A DNA stretch of 64,000 bases, from assembly GCF_958298935.1 (NCBI RefSeq), contig NC_084927.1, forward strand, positions 35,158,501-35,222,500, read 5' to 3'. This DNA comes from Phragmites australis. Taxonomy: Eukaryota > Streptophyta > Magnoliopsida > Poales > Poaceae. The translations under genes were made by a program, and so were the position numbers. Every line of letters begins with the position of its first letter. The stretch's first letter is position 1. This document shows positions 24,701 through 35,660 of the stretch, piece after piece. Below the pieces are notes generated by a model. The model worked only from the letters and a program-made list of their open reading frames with translations. It made no database searches and had not been told where the DNA came from.

Positions 24701-27102
24701 ATGTAATATAACAAGTAATGGTCAAAGTAAAATCTAGGATGATGAATATTGTGAAAGAAGAGGACATCATCTAAAATCGAACAGAGGGAGTATCATGAAT
24801 CCTAAGGGATGCAAAGTATGAAACATACCATCTGCATACCACCAATCACCATCTTTTTCATATGACTTGACAAGTCTTTCAGCAATTGAGAGTCCATCGA
24901 TCCAGTTGTTGTAACTTCCATGCATCCAAATCTCAGTGTTATGCATTAGAGGTCTCGAGCTTCTGTTATAGTACAATCTAACCCTGTCCCCTCCTCTATA
25001 AGTGTTTGGTTCTATGTACCATATGTTATCAGCATATCTGCTGGCCAAACTCAATGTCTGGTGCAATTTACTCTTCTTCATCTCAATCTCAGACTTAGCT
25101 TGTGCCTTGTCAGCCTCCATTGCAGCCCTTTCTTCCTCCCTCCTGCGCTCCTCCTCAGCTTGTCTTCTCCTTTCAGCTTCTGCTGCAGCAAGCCTCTCAA
25201 GTTCCTTTCGCTTTTCTTCAACCAAGAAGTCCTCAAATGAGTGTTCATCTGTGTCACTTTCTATTTCAAGGAAAAAATCATTATAATTGTTGTTTTCATA
25301 GACAGTGCCACTGTTAAAGAATACAAAGTCTAATCTGTATGCCTGCTTGGGAATGTAGAGTTTACAACACCACCAATCCCCTCTTAATTCGCTTTTATGC
25401 AATTTTTCAGTGAAAGGGTTCCATCTCCATCCATTGAATGCTCCTTTTATAAAAACATCAGGCTCACTAGCTAAGGCTGACATGCTACGATTTAAGTAAA
25501 CATCGATCATCGAATCAGCCTTCACTACTTCAGGAAAAACAAAACACTTGTTCCCAATCGAATAATTCTCATCAGCAAGCTTTTCAAGCCTCCTCACTAG
25601 CACTTCTGGATCCACGGCATCCTCTACTGGTGCTTGCATATCTGGTTCATATTGTTCTTGATCTCTGGTTATCCTCAATTCATCTTCAGCAACCGGAAGC
25701 TCTTCCTCTGCATCACTACTAATCCCCACCCCATCTTCTGACAAATCAAATTGTTCTCTCTCAATATTCTTGCTGGTTGCTTTTTCTTCTGCTGCTTCAG
25801 TGATATCCTGTCCACTAACTATGATGGTTTCTTTTGCTGGATATCCTCCGATGGCCTCAAAGAACGACTGGCTTTCTTTGGGAACACCCACGACTGATTG
25901 GTCTTGTCCACGAACACTCGCAAGTGATGAAGGTTCAGGTTTTGAACTTACTAGTGCACTTATTTTACCACGATACTCATCAAGTTTTCTGTCAATTGAT
26001 TCATCATCCATGGATGTGGAAGACAAAGCTGAAGATTGATTTTGGTCAGCCTCTTCTTTGGTCCCAACTTCCTCATCAGCATCCACCTCCTCCTTTTTTG
26101 CACTGCTCGAAACGTTTCCTGGCAATTCCACCTCAGAAGATTCTTCTGCAGTACTTGTCTGCTCTGTTGCTTCGCCACGGAGTGTCCCATTGCTTCTGCT
26201 AAGATCACCTTCATCGGTGCTGCTTTGTTCTATCTTCTTCGTGCTGGATTCCGCAGTAGGTCTTGAGGCATACCCTCTAGAAGCAGTGCCTTTAGGCTTA
26301 GGGGTCGATGTTCTCCTTGGATTCCTCCTAGGATAATCTGAATAATGAGATGTTAGGAAAACATGAGCTGAGCATTATGACCAATAGACTCAGGCTTTTA
26401 GTAAAATCGTTCCTCAAACCTGAACTTGATGCCATGCATCGGACAAGCCTGCCTCTTGTAAGTCTGCTGCACCTTATGATGGACTGTAGCAGAAAATGGT
26501 AGGAAATTGTCAGAAAATGGTAGAAAACTGTAAATGTTTTGATGCAGTAGAATCCTTTTTTTTTCTGAACTATTACTCGGATGCACTTTGAAAACATTAC
26601 TGGAGCATAAACCTCAAGTATCTCGAAATTCAAACCATAGCAACCCAAATGCCCAAATTTATAAACACTTCCGTGACTGTAACTGCAACCCACAAGAACC
26701 AAAGAATGCTCAAAAGGGGAGCTAAATTGTCACGAAGTTCACCTCAGACGATAAAGCCCCTGAAGGAGCAACCTTTCCCGTAGTAGATCGACTGAAACAA
26801 ATTCCACACCCGAAAAATCACTCAAGAAATGGAAAGAAACTGACACTTAAGGCAATCAAGCAACCGGCCAGCCCACCTCACCTCCCATTCCGAAAGCGCA
26901 TGATTTTTCCCGTATGGTGCCAATCAAAACCCTCCCCAAGAACAACACGGACTGGAAAGCAAAAGCTCAAACAAAACTAATAGGAACCGAACAACTCAGA
27001 ACACACCTGCGCGAGGCCAGTGGCGACGGCGGCCGGCCGGACGACGAGCACCGGCCGACCCCGGGAGCAGAGCGGGCTGTGCGCCCAGAGAGCCATCTCC
27101 AT
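18784..27102 (-). CDS. SSIIIb: Starch synthase III (SSIIIb-type, DULL1-like), plastid precursor
   Basis: A GT5 ADP-glucose:starch glucosyltransferase of the plastid stroma that elongates amylopectin chains. Sixteen exons join in frame to 1,211 residues: 27102-27007, 26483-26420, 26337-24829, 24309-24095, 23947-23677, 22384-22209, 22133-22026, 21416-21307, 20954-20852, 20557-20387, 20278-20150, 19808-19626, 19526-19395, 19312-19201, 19119-18996 and 18916-18784. Residues 1 to about 50 ([12 protein letters not shown]...) form the transit peptide. An acidic spacer follows, then three CBM25/53-type starch-binding domains (about 318-412, 488-600, 650-745) with a charged coiled coil at 425-474. The catalytic part starts near 763: KVGGLGDV at 777-784, [18 protein letters not shown] near 1103, KTGG at 1124-1127. 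The last intron has a GC donor. Intron 5 carries a TRIM. I infer the b paralogue from synteny with PPO and ATG8. I see no lesion. Confidence 0.95.
22601..23501 (-). mobile_element. TRIM (miniature LTR retrotransposon) in starch synthase III intron 5
   Basis: Two LTRs (22601-22991 and 23119-23501) begin TGTTAGG/TGATAGG and both end CCTAACA. They flank only 127 bases of internal DNA. Target duplications GTATA lie at 22596-22600 and 23502-23506. On the minus strand the PBS TGGTATCAAAG (23117-23107) follows the 5' LTR after two bases, matching the 3' end of initiator tRNA-Met. A polypurine tract AAGGAGGGGTGAAG directly precedes the 3' LTR. It has no coding capacity and must have moved in trans. 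The LTRs have diverged visibly, so the insertion is not recent. It lies in the same transcriptional sense as the host gene. Confidence 0.93.
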
Positions 27103-27177
27103 TGCCGACGACAAAGCCTCCCTCCCCCGATCTCCTCTCCTCGCTACAGAAAAGAAATTGCTTGCCCCTTTTCTTTC

Positions 27178-27187
27178 TTATTTAATA
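27178..27187 (-). promoter_or_regulatory. Possible TATA box of starch synthase III
   Basis: TATTAAATAA on the minus strand lies 76 bases before the start codon. It is the only TATA-like word at a suitable distance. The assignment rests on position only. Confidence 0.4.
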
Positions 27188-27199
27188 ACTCCAGCCTCG

Positions 27200-30100
27200 A
27201 AATGCGGCAGCCGCGCTGTCTGGACGCTAGAAAGGCTCGGCCGCTCGATCGAAAAAAAAGAAAGGCTCTTGCTTTCCCGTGCGCGCATGTGTGATTGTGT
27301 GGCAAAATTCAGCGATCTTTTATTGGGATTGTCTCAACTTTCGCCCTCATCTTCTTGCGGCCAGAAAGATTTCTGCGAGAAGAAGTGTGTGGAGGGGATT
27401 GGGGCTTCGCATCGGCTGCTCAGGCATGCCCCCACGCGCAGAGAGGCGCATGCAAGGCAACAATCTCAACGGGGCCCGTTAGAGCGCGGGCCCGGGCTGC
27501 GTTACAAGGTTACAGAGAGGTGTGGGCCAGGGTAGTGCCCACGGACGGCTGTTCTTGGTCGGGAAAGATATGGAACGGGGCCTCGGATTGACGGACGAAG
27601 GACGAGTCGTGTTGCTTTCGCATGGCGCTGGATGTGCTGGGCATCTCCCTGCCAAATTCCGGAACATTCTGCGTAGATCTCACTCCTCTTTTTTGTTTTT
27701 TTAGTTTCACCATTCTGGGCTGATCTCCTTGCCACCTACAATATAACACTGATTTGGTTTATCAAGATTGTGACCTCTACGGCGATAGAGAGTAGGGTGT
27801 AGCGTTGAGCGTATCCAAGCACATGATATAGATAATTGAGAGTTATAAACATGTTGGATCTGTTATGGAAAAAGGAACAGATTTAATCAAAAGATGCTAG
27901 TAGTAGTAGATATTGGGTGCGTATGGGTAGAACCGAGATCTCATTCAGCCTACTGTTAACAATGGTATCTAAGTTGTAGGTAACTTATATAAAGTCTTAT
28001 CAAAATATTGATAATGTGTCTATAACATACGGGATCATGTTTCACATGTTATTAAGATAGTTTAGCGGTATTTTAGCAAAATGAAATAGTGGTGTAGTGA
28101 TAATTTTCCTTATAAAAATAAACAAAGAAACGTATGTGAGTTGCTTATGTACTCACCTTCTCCGTTTCTCACTTTGCTGTCCAAGGTCCACGAGGCTTCT
28201 AGCAGATGGTGCTTGATTCACTGCACGTTTAGGTCTTAATCAGTTCGTTGATTAGCATTTCCTCTCCAGTTTTCAGTAAAATGACAGGAAGTGGTGTGGC
28301 TTCTCCTTATCCTAGCTCTGCTCCTGATTGCCAAGTGTAAGCAAGTAAAGGTATATCGTCTAAGTAAACACTCAACGGGTTCTCGAAAAGTTGGGACACA
28401 AGGGAAATGGCATCTCAAGAGTCAAATACATTGCCTAACAAAATAATTAATTTTGTTCATCATAAACAATGTAACATCAAACCAGAAATACTCCTATAAG
28501 CCTTTCAAAAACGTTTCACTCACCCATGATGTTACACAATTAGAAATTAATGACCAAACTATTAACACTAAAAAAATGGAATATAGAATTTTATGTGCCT
28601 TTGAAGTGGTAAAGTATTTCAATGTGATCACGAAAACTTCTACATGCAACAGCAAGACAAACAAGAAAGTTTACACTGAAATCCATAAGGCCCAGCAGAC
28701 TAGAACCCTCTACTCTTTCTGTCAGGTCCATGCTATAACTCCAACACTCAAACTGAGAGAATATGATTGTACGAACGATCCTTTGAAAGATAATATCACT
28801 CACAGTTAGCAGAGATGCAGGACGTTGGATAATTCTGTAAAAGAAAAAAAAAACTATTCCACCTTGAAGTTTCTTTCAGTGTGCAAGTTAAAACCTGGTT
28901 AGATATCAGAAAATTCCAAGATCATGGAAACAGCGAGTTTTACCAGATAGTGCTAGTATTCTAACAGTATGCTTCCATGTTCAGACAGGCAACTTCTGCA
29001 GAATTCAGTGAGCAGCCCCTAGAGCAACATGGACGACAAAACAGCAAACGCACGAGTATATGACACTGAGCATTAAGACATGCAATAGAGCAAGCGCAGA
29101 ATGACCAAATTAGGGTACCTAAATATTTGTGAAGTGGAGACCAGAGCAAATGAAATGCACAAAATAATAAAGTGGGGTGTTGACGTGTTGTTGTATAGAA
29201 TTAGCAAGCATCGACTCAGCATAAACAATAGTCCTGGGGTCATCACATCAGTATCACAGTATTAATACTACTCAAGGGCATGGCCACATAGCTGGTCCAC
29301 AAATGGTGACAAGATAAGAACAAGAAATATTTCGTCCAAACAGGAAATAGTAGAAGTGTTGAACTAGAAACATAGTTATCAATTCTGTTTCATGTCATGT
29401 CCTTCTAAGATTATTAGCAAGCTATACTCAATCCGAAACTTGAGATTTGTTAATACTTTCATGGAGATTGCAATAATGTAAGCATCATTCTCATGACACA
29501 GATAGTTACACATTACACCCATAAGCTAGACTACCAGCAGAGAAAAATTGTTAAGACAAAAAGGGTATAGGCCTGAAACGGCTCCTATTAGGGAAGTAAT
29601 CAAAATGACGGGAGCATGAAGTAATCGAAATGACAGGAGCATTTGCGCATCAACAAAAGGCAGTCAGTATTTTCATTATAGCGAGAAGTGAGTAAGTGTT
29701 CGCTAGGCAACTCATTTGGATGTCAGAAACAAGCTGCGAAATTAAGTAGTTCAACACAACTAGTAGTCTAGTACGATATATACAAAATTCAGCATGAGAA
29801 GTTCCTGAAGATCAATGTCAAACATAAGATGCAGCAATGGAACAGTCAAACAAATAACTCAAGATGGTAATATGTAAGTTAGGTGGTATAATTCAATTGA
29901 CGACAAAATCATCAAAGATGGTTTCTTTATTTTGATTCAACAAGGTGCCAATAGCTTCTTGATGTTGGCTAAGTGATTGAATCTTCGCCTTGGAATAAAA
30001 GGAATTGGTATTGTTCAATCTAACCTATTATTGGGAATCGGTCCTGCACTTGTCTTATCATACCTTCAACCCCACTGGTTCACTACTGCAATTGTTTATA

Positions 30101-31075
30101 AACTGAAAAGGATGTGCAGAACACAACAAAGAGGCAAAGTAGGCAAGTAGCAACATTCCTTTTTGGCCTCTTTCCAGGAGATGACAGTATGCAGTCCATC
30201 AACTAACTACAAGCAGCTGGTCTGAAATGAAACAATGGTGAAATAATGTTAATGATACGAGTCTTGCATGGCATAATTTTAACATAACAAGTAAGAGATG
30301 TACATTCACCTCTGGTCATGGAACAAGCATGATAACTTTGGATGAGGATGATGGTTGCAGATGAATAAGTTGCTAGTCACTGAGCAAGCCTAGGTGACAC
30401 ATGACCGTAAAGATCAAAAGAGGCAACAATGATGAACGATGTTACAATGAAACAAGGAAATTTAGATGCAGACCATGTCTTAACCATCTAAACACTGCAA
30501 GCCCCATAAGAGCACATTGAGGTATGCCAAAATTCACCATAAACAGTAGGATGTGAATGAACTGCTAACTAAAAGAGTTCATATAATCTGAATGCAATAA
30601 AGTTGAACTGGCATATCAACAAATGGTAAGTGATTAAAGGTAAAACAGGACAAGAGCAAAGCTAACTCAAAGGCAACTCTGACTAGTGCCATTTGTTTAA
30701 CATCATGTGTGTAGTTACAATCAGAGAAGCATACTAGGCTTAGCCAGATGCTAGGTGTCATATGTAAATCCAGAGTAGAGAAAAGGGAAACCACCCGGAT
30801 CTTCACATGGATCAACGAGATCACATTCACATGTATCAATGGATGAATCATAAACTAAATAGGAACTGCACATCATACTGCAAATTTTATTTCCCTCGAT
30901 TTATTGCATTTTCGCATTTCACACCAGGTCTATTCTTCTTTGTCTTTGTTTTCACATCAGGATCAGTACAAACAAGGAAAAAAAATGTAAACACCAAGCT
31001 ATTGAAGCAAGAGAGGAATAGATCCCCCAAATCTACAAGCCTACCACGACTAATACAACACTACGGCGAGACATT
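27200..31075. other. Intergenic region upstream of starch synthase III
   Basis: After about 500 bases of GC-rich promoter-side DNA the stretch becomes AT-rich. Short frames are present but none has a recognisable domain or convincing codon use. The right part should include the 3'UTR of the 127-residue gene, and splice-like words occur there, but I cannot support a transcript from sequence alone. No repeat ends were identified. Confidence 0.45.
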
Positions 31076-31459
31076 CTAGTGGGCGGCTACCACCATGTCC
31101 GGCGAGTTGAGGAACTCGATAACCGCTTCGACGGGCAGGTCGAGGCTCGGCGGCGGCGGCGGCGAGAAGATCACCACGGACTTCGCCGCCGTCAGCTTCT
31201 TCCGTTGGGGACACCGCGGCGCGAGGAGCCTCGAGACGGGCACGAAGTACGGCATGACCGTTCCGCCCTCGCCGTCTCCGGCCCCAGGAGGAGGAGGAGG
31301 CGGAGACGGCGGCGATGAGGGCGGGGGCATGCGAGAGGTGCGACTCCCGCGGCGGAGCCTGGCGTCGCGGAGGCGGGCTAGGGCCCCGGGGCGGAGGAAG
31401 CGGTGGTGGTCGGCGCCTCCGGCTGTGGACGGGGAGCGGGGCTTGCGTGTGGCTGCCAT
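31076..31459 (-). CDS. Small protein with FLRPGALARLR motif (unknown function, FBS-like N-terminus)
   Basis: A single-exon frame of 127 residues from MAATRKPRSP to ...NSPDMVVAAH. The ATG at 31459 has a good plant context (CACATGGCA) and was preferred over an in-frame ATG 45 codons upstream, which would add a low-complexity leader. The motif FLRPGALARLRDARLRR resembles the RPGALAQLR motif at the N-terminus of plant F-box stress-induced (FBS) proteins. A Pro-rich tract (about 48-57) follows, then PYFVPVSRLLAPRCPQRKK and a C-terminal DLPVEAVIEFLNSPDM where an F-box would begin in FBS proteins. No full F-box is present. It could be a truncated FBS relative or a distinct small grass family. GC-rich coding is typical of grass 5' exons. 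Confidence 0.65.
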   Translation of the reverse strand: MAATRKPRSPSTAGGADHHRFLRPGALARLRDARLRRGSRTSRMPPPSSPPSPPPPPPGAGDGEGGTVMPYFVPVSRLLAPRCPQRKKLTAAKSVVIFSPPPPPSLDLPVEAVIEFLNSPDMVVAAH

Positions 31460-32039
31460 GTGGGTCCGGGATGTCGGTGGCTGATGGATGGATGAGATGT
31501 GTTGCTGGAGGCGGAAAGAGCGGGGGTATTTGAAGGGGGCTAGGGTTTTGAGCGGCGGGAGGCGCGAGCTTTGCGAGGGAAAAGTTTTGGTCAAAAAATG
31601 CTACGCTTACCGCGTCTTTGCTGTTAGTGCCCTATTGGTTCCATGTCAGGTGGGGCCAGAGAAATGGAGGGCCCGTTAGCAGCGTCATAGCTAGTGGGTG
31701 CTTCCGGAGGGAGTTGTTGGGGGGAGCGCGGTTTGAAACGGGACGGCGGCGGCCGGCGTGTGGCGCGTGAGACCAACTGAGCCAGCTTTCCTTTTTCCCC
31801 ATTTTTCTCCCGTTGCGATTAAACTCGGCCCTCCACTCCCTCGGCCTCGAGAGAAACATTAGACACGGTTCTTAAAACATAAGAGCCCGCCCAGCCAAAT
31901 TGATCACATCTCTAAAAAATTGATCACGAGCTGTGAATTGAATTCGCCTTTTACACCCTACAACACAACAAAGATATAGCAGTGTCAAGTGTGATCAAAT
32001 TTTATCAAATAGGAGGCACAAAAGCTGAATAAACTTACG

Positions 32040-32230
32040 GCATGATTGGTTGGCGTCTAATTTTGCTATAACTAAAGTCATGTAAAGTGTGGTTGCTAAA
32101 AAAGTATAGCGAAGAAAATAACTATCACAATTATGACAAAGTTTGGTACCAAAATGAATCTATAACATGTAAGACCAAAAAATAAGAAAGTTTGATGAGC
32201 CATAATTATGACGTTGAACCAAACACACAT
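32040..32230. mobile_element. MITE-like element (hAT type)
   Basis: The left end CATGATTGGTTGGCGTC and the inverted right end (TGTGTTTGGTTCAACGTC) are imperfect terminal repeats around an AT-rich, non-coding core of about 190 bases. Target duplication not resolved. Confidence 0.45.
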
Positions 32231-32654
32231 CTAAGTACGTGTGAAGCATCTAACGTGTGGCTTGGTAAGTTGTGACAAGTAATCAAACAACCTCCTATTA
32301 TGTACCATGTGTTGCCCTTGACAGATAAGCATACTAGTGAAACTGTTTGAATTGAATATGATCTATGCAGAAGTTGTAACTCTCAATGTTTATACGGGAT
32401 ATCGCCAATTGTTGATTGTGATGTGAATTAAACCTACATTCATATGACAAAGGGCTAGTTAAGTCTATCATTGTGGCCATAGGGGCTCATCGTGCCGACA
32501 TCGTACACAGGTTTGCGACCGAAGCTCTCAGAGGTATCCGTATGGGTAACGTGAGGGGAGAGCGCATGAACAATCAGAACGTGGCGGTGCTTCAGTGAGA
32601 CAACAATTGGTGGTCGGTAAACAAAATAATGACCGCCCATGATAGTAAATGAAA

Positions 32655-32797
32655 TACTTGCCACCAGGCCGAGACATTAATTTGAGCATGTTGCTAGCGA
32701 GGTCCACCTCCTGCAGCTTCTTCAGTCCTGCTAGCGACTCCAAAATTGGCCCACCGAGCGAGTTGTGTGAGGCTGAGGAAGACGAGATGGTAGCTCC
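32655..32797 (-). pseudogene. Orphan leucine-rich-repeat fragment
   Basis: A minus-strand frame reads ...HNSLGGPILESLAGLKKL then QEVDLASNMLKLMS. This fits the plant extracellular LRR consensus LxxNxLxGxIPxxLxxLxxLxxLdLxxN across nearly two repeats. There is no signal peptide, transmembrane segment or kinase nearby, and similarity ends at both sides. It looks like a gene fragment left by duplication or transposon capture. The parent could be an LRR receptor-like kinase or receptor-like protein. Confidence 0.6.
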
Positions 32798-34467
32798 CTA
32801 TGATGGCATCCTTTTCTTCTTGTGCACGAGATCTAATTGCTAGCTAAATGATCATTCCCTTTCTTCTTGTAATTCTTGTAATGACAACATGTAGGATTGA
32901 GAATGACGACTAAAGGGCTGAATAGGTGTATCACAAAAAAAAAATTTATGGTCTTCTTCTATTTTAATCACCCAACGCACATCAAAATTAAGAGTGGAAG
33001 TAAAAACCAGTGAGAAATGTGTTGCTATAAATTTTTTCAAGGAAATATATGGCTCTCATGGATGTATATGAATCCTAGGTTTCATTAAAAAATCATTCAA
33101 CGGGTCATCGCCACAGAAGATAGCAACTAAAAAGAAGAAACATTTGAACCAATCGAAAAGATCACCGGAAAAAGAAATCCTCTAAGTTAATAATCTAGAG
33201 GCAATGTAATTCAATATCAATTCTAAATGTGAATTTGATGTCTCTAGCAACAAAAAGAACAATTATCCAAGGTGGAAAAATCTCATCTCATCAATTAAAA
33301 CGAAAAACACAACAAAAAAGAAAAAACTCGCAACAAAATAAGGGAGTCAATAAAAGAAAACTAGAAGGAGATGAACACAAGCATCGGAGGAAATATACAC
33401 TTTATTTCTTGCATAAGTCTACCCACTTTTCGATATATTATAAAATATTTTTCTCATAAAAAACTCTCATCTATTATAAAGGTCAAACTCTCCTCTCTCA
33501 TTTCCTCTAAAACCTTATCATACAAACTTAAATGACTGGCTTAAACCTCTCCTGCAGTCTTGTCTCTCTATTTACAGGCTTAGGGAAGTTTCTTAGCCCT
33601 TAAGATTTATTGTTCTTAAAATACCCCTCTCTTCCAATAGCCTTCTATCTACCACATGAGCATTTTGATCTATTTTTTCTCTGTCCGTCGAACGGTCGTG
33701 GCTTTTTCGTGACTTAGCTTCGCCTCGACGTAAGATTCGCGATGATGTCACGTGCACTTTATCCTTACATAATTTTGAGACTAAATCGTGAAACCATTTT
33801 ACATGTTTCTCAAAGCGTGACTCACCGTTACTTGCTTACACCTTAAGCAAGCAATTGCGTGTACTCCGTTTTGCGATTTTGATCGTCGATAAGTCTCTTC
33901 CGCTCCCGACCCTTCGGATCGCCTTATCACTTGCACCGATATCATCTTCACTTGACTTTATCAACACACCGTCTATATCTATCTTCTCATGCTCTGTTCA
34001 CTCTCCATGTGCACAGCTTAGGACCACCCTTGACTGTGCTTGGCATCCTCGATCATCCAACACCAATGTCGGAGGATGAACTCCTGTCGCAGGGATCCCG
34101 TGAGACCCCCTTTTTAGAGATTCGGCCGGGGGGATGATCCTGAACAAGCTTGTTTGGGAAATAAGCGGGAAACAGAAATAAGTGCGGTGGCTGGTGGGAG
34201 ACGATCGTCCTAGTGCGAGAAAGATGGGTGCACCGGGGTTTAGACAGGTTCGGGCCGCACGGGGGCGTAACACCCTACTCCTGCGTGAGTGCTATATATA
34301 TCCTCGAAGGAAATTCTTCAAGGATGTATCTGGTTACAAGAGAGAGCAGCTTACAGAGAGCTTGAGGCTCTCGTGTTCTAGCTTGGCTTGAATGGGTTCG
34401 AGCGTCTGCGTCCTCTTTCTTTTTTCACACACTTTTGGTCTGCCTCTTGAGAGCTTCTCCTTCCTTT

Positions 34468-34477
34468 CCTTTTATAG
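34468..34477 (-). promoter_or_regulatory. TATA box of the solo LTR
   Basis: CTATAAAAGG on the minus strand is followed downstream (leftward) by about 400 bases of LTR. It orients the element and places the 73-bp array about 0.5-1.2 kb upstream of the presumed start. Confidence 0.6.
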
Positions 34478-34961
34478 GCGCGCCGACCTCGACTTATCCA
34501 GAATGGGAAAGAGGGGGCGTGAATGCCAAGGCGTCACGGAGAAAGGCGTCATCATTCCGTCTTGGCGAAGTGACAGGGGCGGTGGAAAAATGCGGCGCGC
34601 ATCCGATCACCCGCCACTGTGGAAGCCCTCGGGCGCCATAAAGGGGGCCTACCGGGCAGCCTCAGAGGTGCCCGGCGCGCCCACCCTGTCTTGTCTTTCT
34701 GCCAGGGCAGGGTGGCGGGCGGAGCGCTTCGATTCTGGCAACGTTATCCCGAGGCACTCGGATGAAAACGGGATGGGACCCGTGCATTTAATGGACCCAC
34801 GCCCCCCTACCAGGGCATGGCAGGGTCTGACACTGGGGCGTGGGCAGCTGGGAATGTCAGGATGTCAGGCCGCGCGTGCCTATTAAATGCGGTATTGGGC
34901 CTTTGACTGGCTGACACCCCGACGATGGGACCCCTTGGGTCGTCAGACGATCTTGCGCGAA

Positions 34962-35660
34962 CCTTCGGGGAACCGAGTCCTCGGGGGTTGCCACGTGCAG
35001 CCCCGAGCACTCTCTCCCGAGCACTCCGGTGAGACCTTCGGGGAACTGAGTCCTCGGGGGCTGTCACGTGCAGCCCCGAGCACTCCGGTGAGACCTTCGG
35101 GGAACCGAGTCCTTGGTGGCTGCCACGTGCAGTCCCGAGCACTCTCTCCCGAGTACTTGGGTGAGACCTCCGGGGAACCGAGTCCTCGGGGGCTGCCACG
35201 TGCAGCCCCGAGCACTCTCTCCCGAGTACTCGGGTGAGACCTTCGGGGAACCGAGTCCTCGGGGCCTGCCACGTGCAGCCCCGAGCACTCTCTCCCGAGT
35301 ACTCGGGTGAGACCTTCGGGGAACCGAGTCCTCGGGGCCTGCCACGTGCAGTCCCGAGCACTCTCTCCCGAGTACTCGGGTGAGACCTTCGGGGAACCGA
35401 GTCCTCGGGGCCTGCCACGTGCAGCCCCGAGCACTCTTTCCCGAGTACTTGGGTGAGACCTTCGGGGAACCGAGTCCTCGGGGGATGTCACGTGCAGCCC
35501 CGAGCACTCTCTCCCGAGTACTTGGGTGAGACCTTCGGGGAACCGAGTCCTCGGGGGCTACCACGTGCAGCCCCGAGCACTCTCTCCCGAGTACTTGGGT
35601 GAGACCTTCGGGGAACCGAGTCCTCGGGGGCTGTCACGTGCAGCCCCGAGCACTTCCTTC
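34962..35660. repeat. 73-bp minisatellite, ten units, one CACGTG each
   Basis: CACGTG occurs at about 34992, 35064, 35124, 35197, 35270, 35343, 35416, 35489, 35562 and 35635. The last eight are exactly 73 bases apart and the first two intervals are 72 and 60. Each unit reads CTTCGGGGAACCGAGTCCTC, then CACGTGCAG and CCCGAGCACTCTCTCCCGAG with few differences. Because 73 is not a multiple of three, long open frames appear in several frames on the minus strand; they are artefacts of the array. Confidence 0.95.

Larger units (their letters stand above)
31600..34066. other. Intergenic: promoter side, MITE, LRR fragment, copia-like relic
   Basis: The stretch holds the promoter side of the 127-residue gene, a MITE (32040-32230), an orphan LRR fragment (32655-32797) and, from about 33.1 kb, the left portion of a copia-like LTR relic that is interrupted at 34067 by a solo LTR. 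No intact gene was seen. Confidence 0.55.

Noticed and set aside
26743..26792. Use of this segment as starch synthase III coding exon 2
   Set aside because: It leaves the frame wrong for exon 3. The segment 26483-26420 joins exons 1 and 3 in frame and encodes the expected [25 protein letters not shown] transit region (21 residues, given here only in part as a motif).
34807..35564. Long minus-strand open frames of 166-203 codons with repeated EDSVPRRSHPSTRERVLG-like peptides
   Set aside because: They are the 73-bp minisatellite read in successive frames; the period is not a multiple of three and there is no start context or domain. Explained by the solo LTR.
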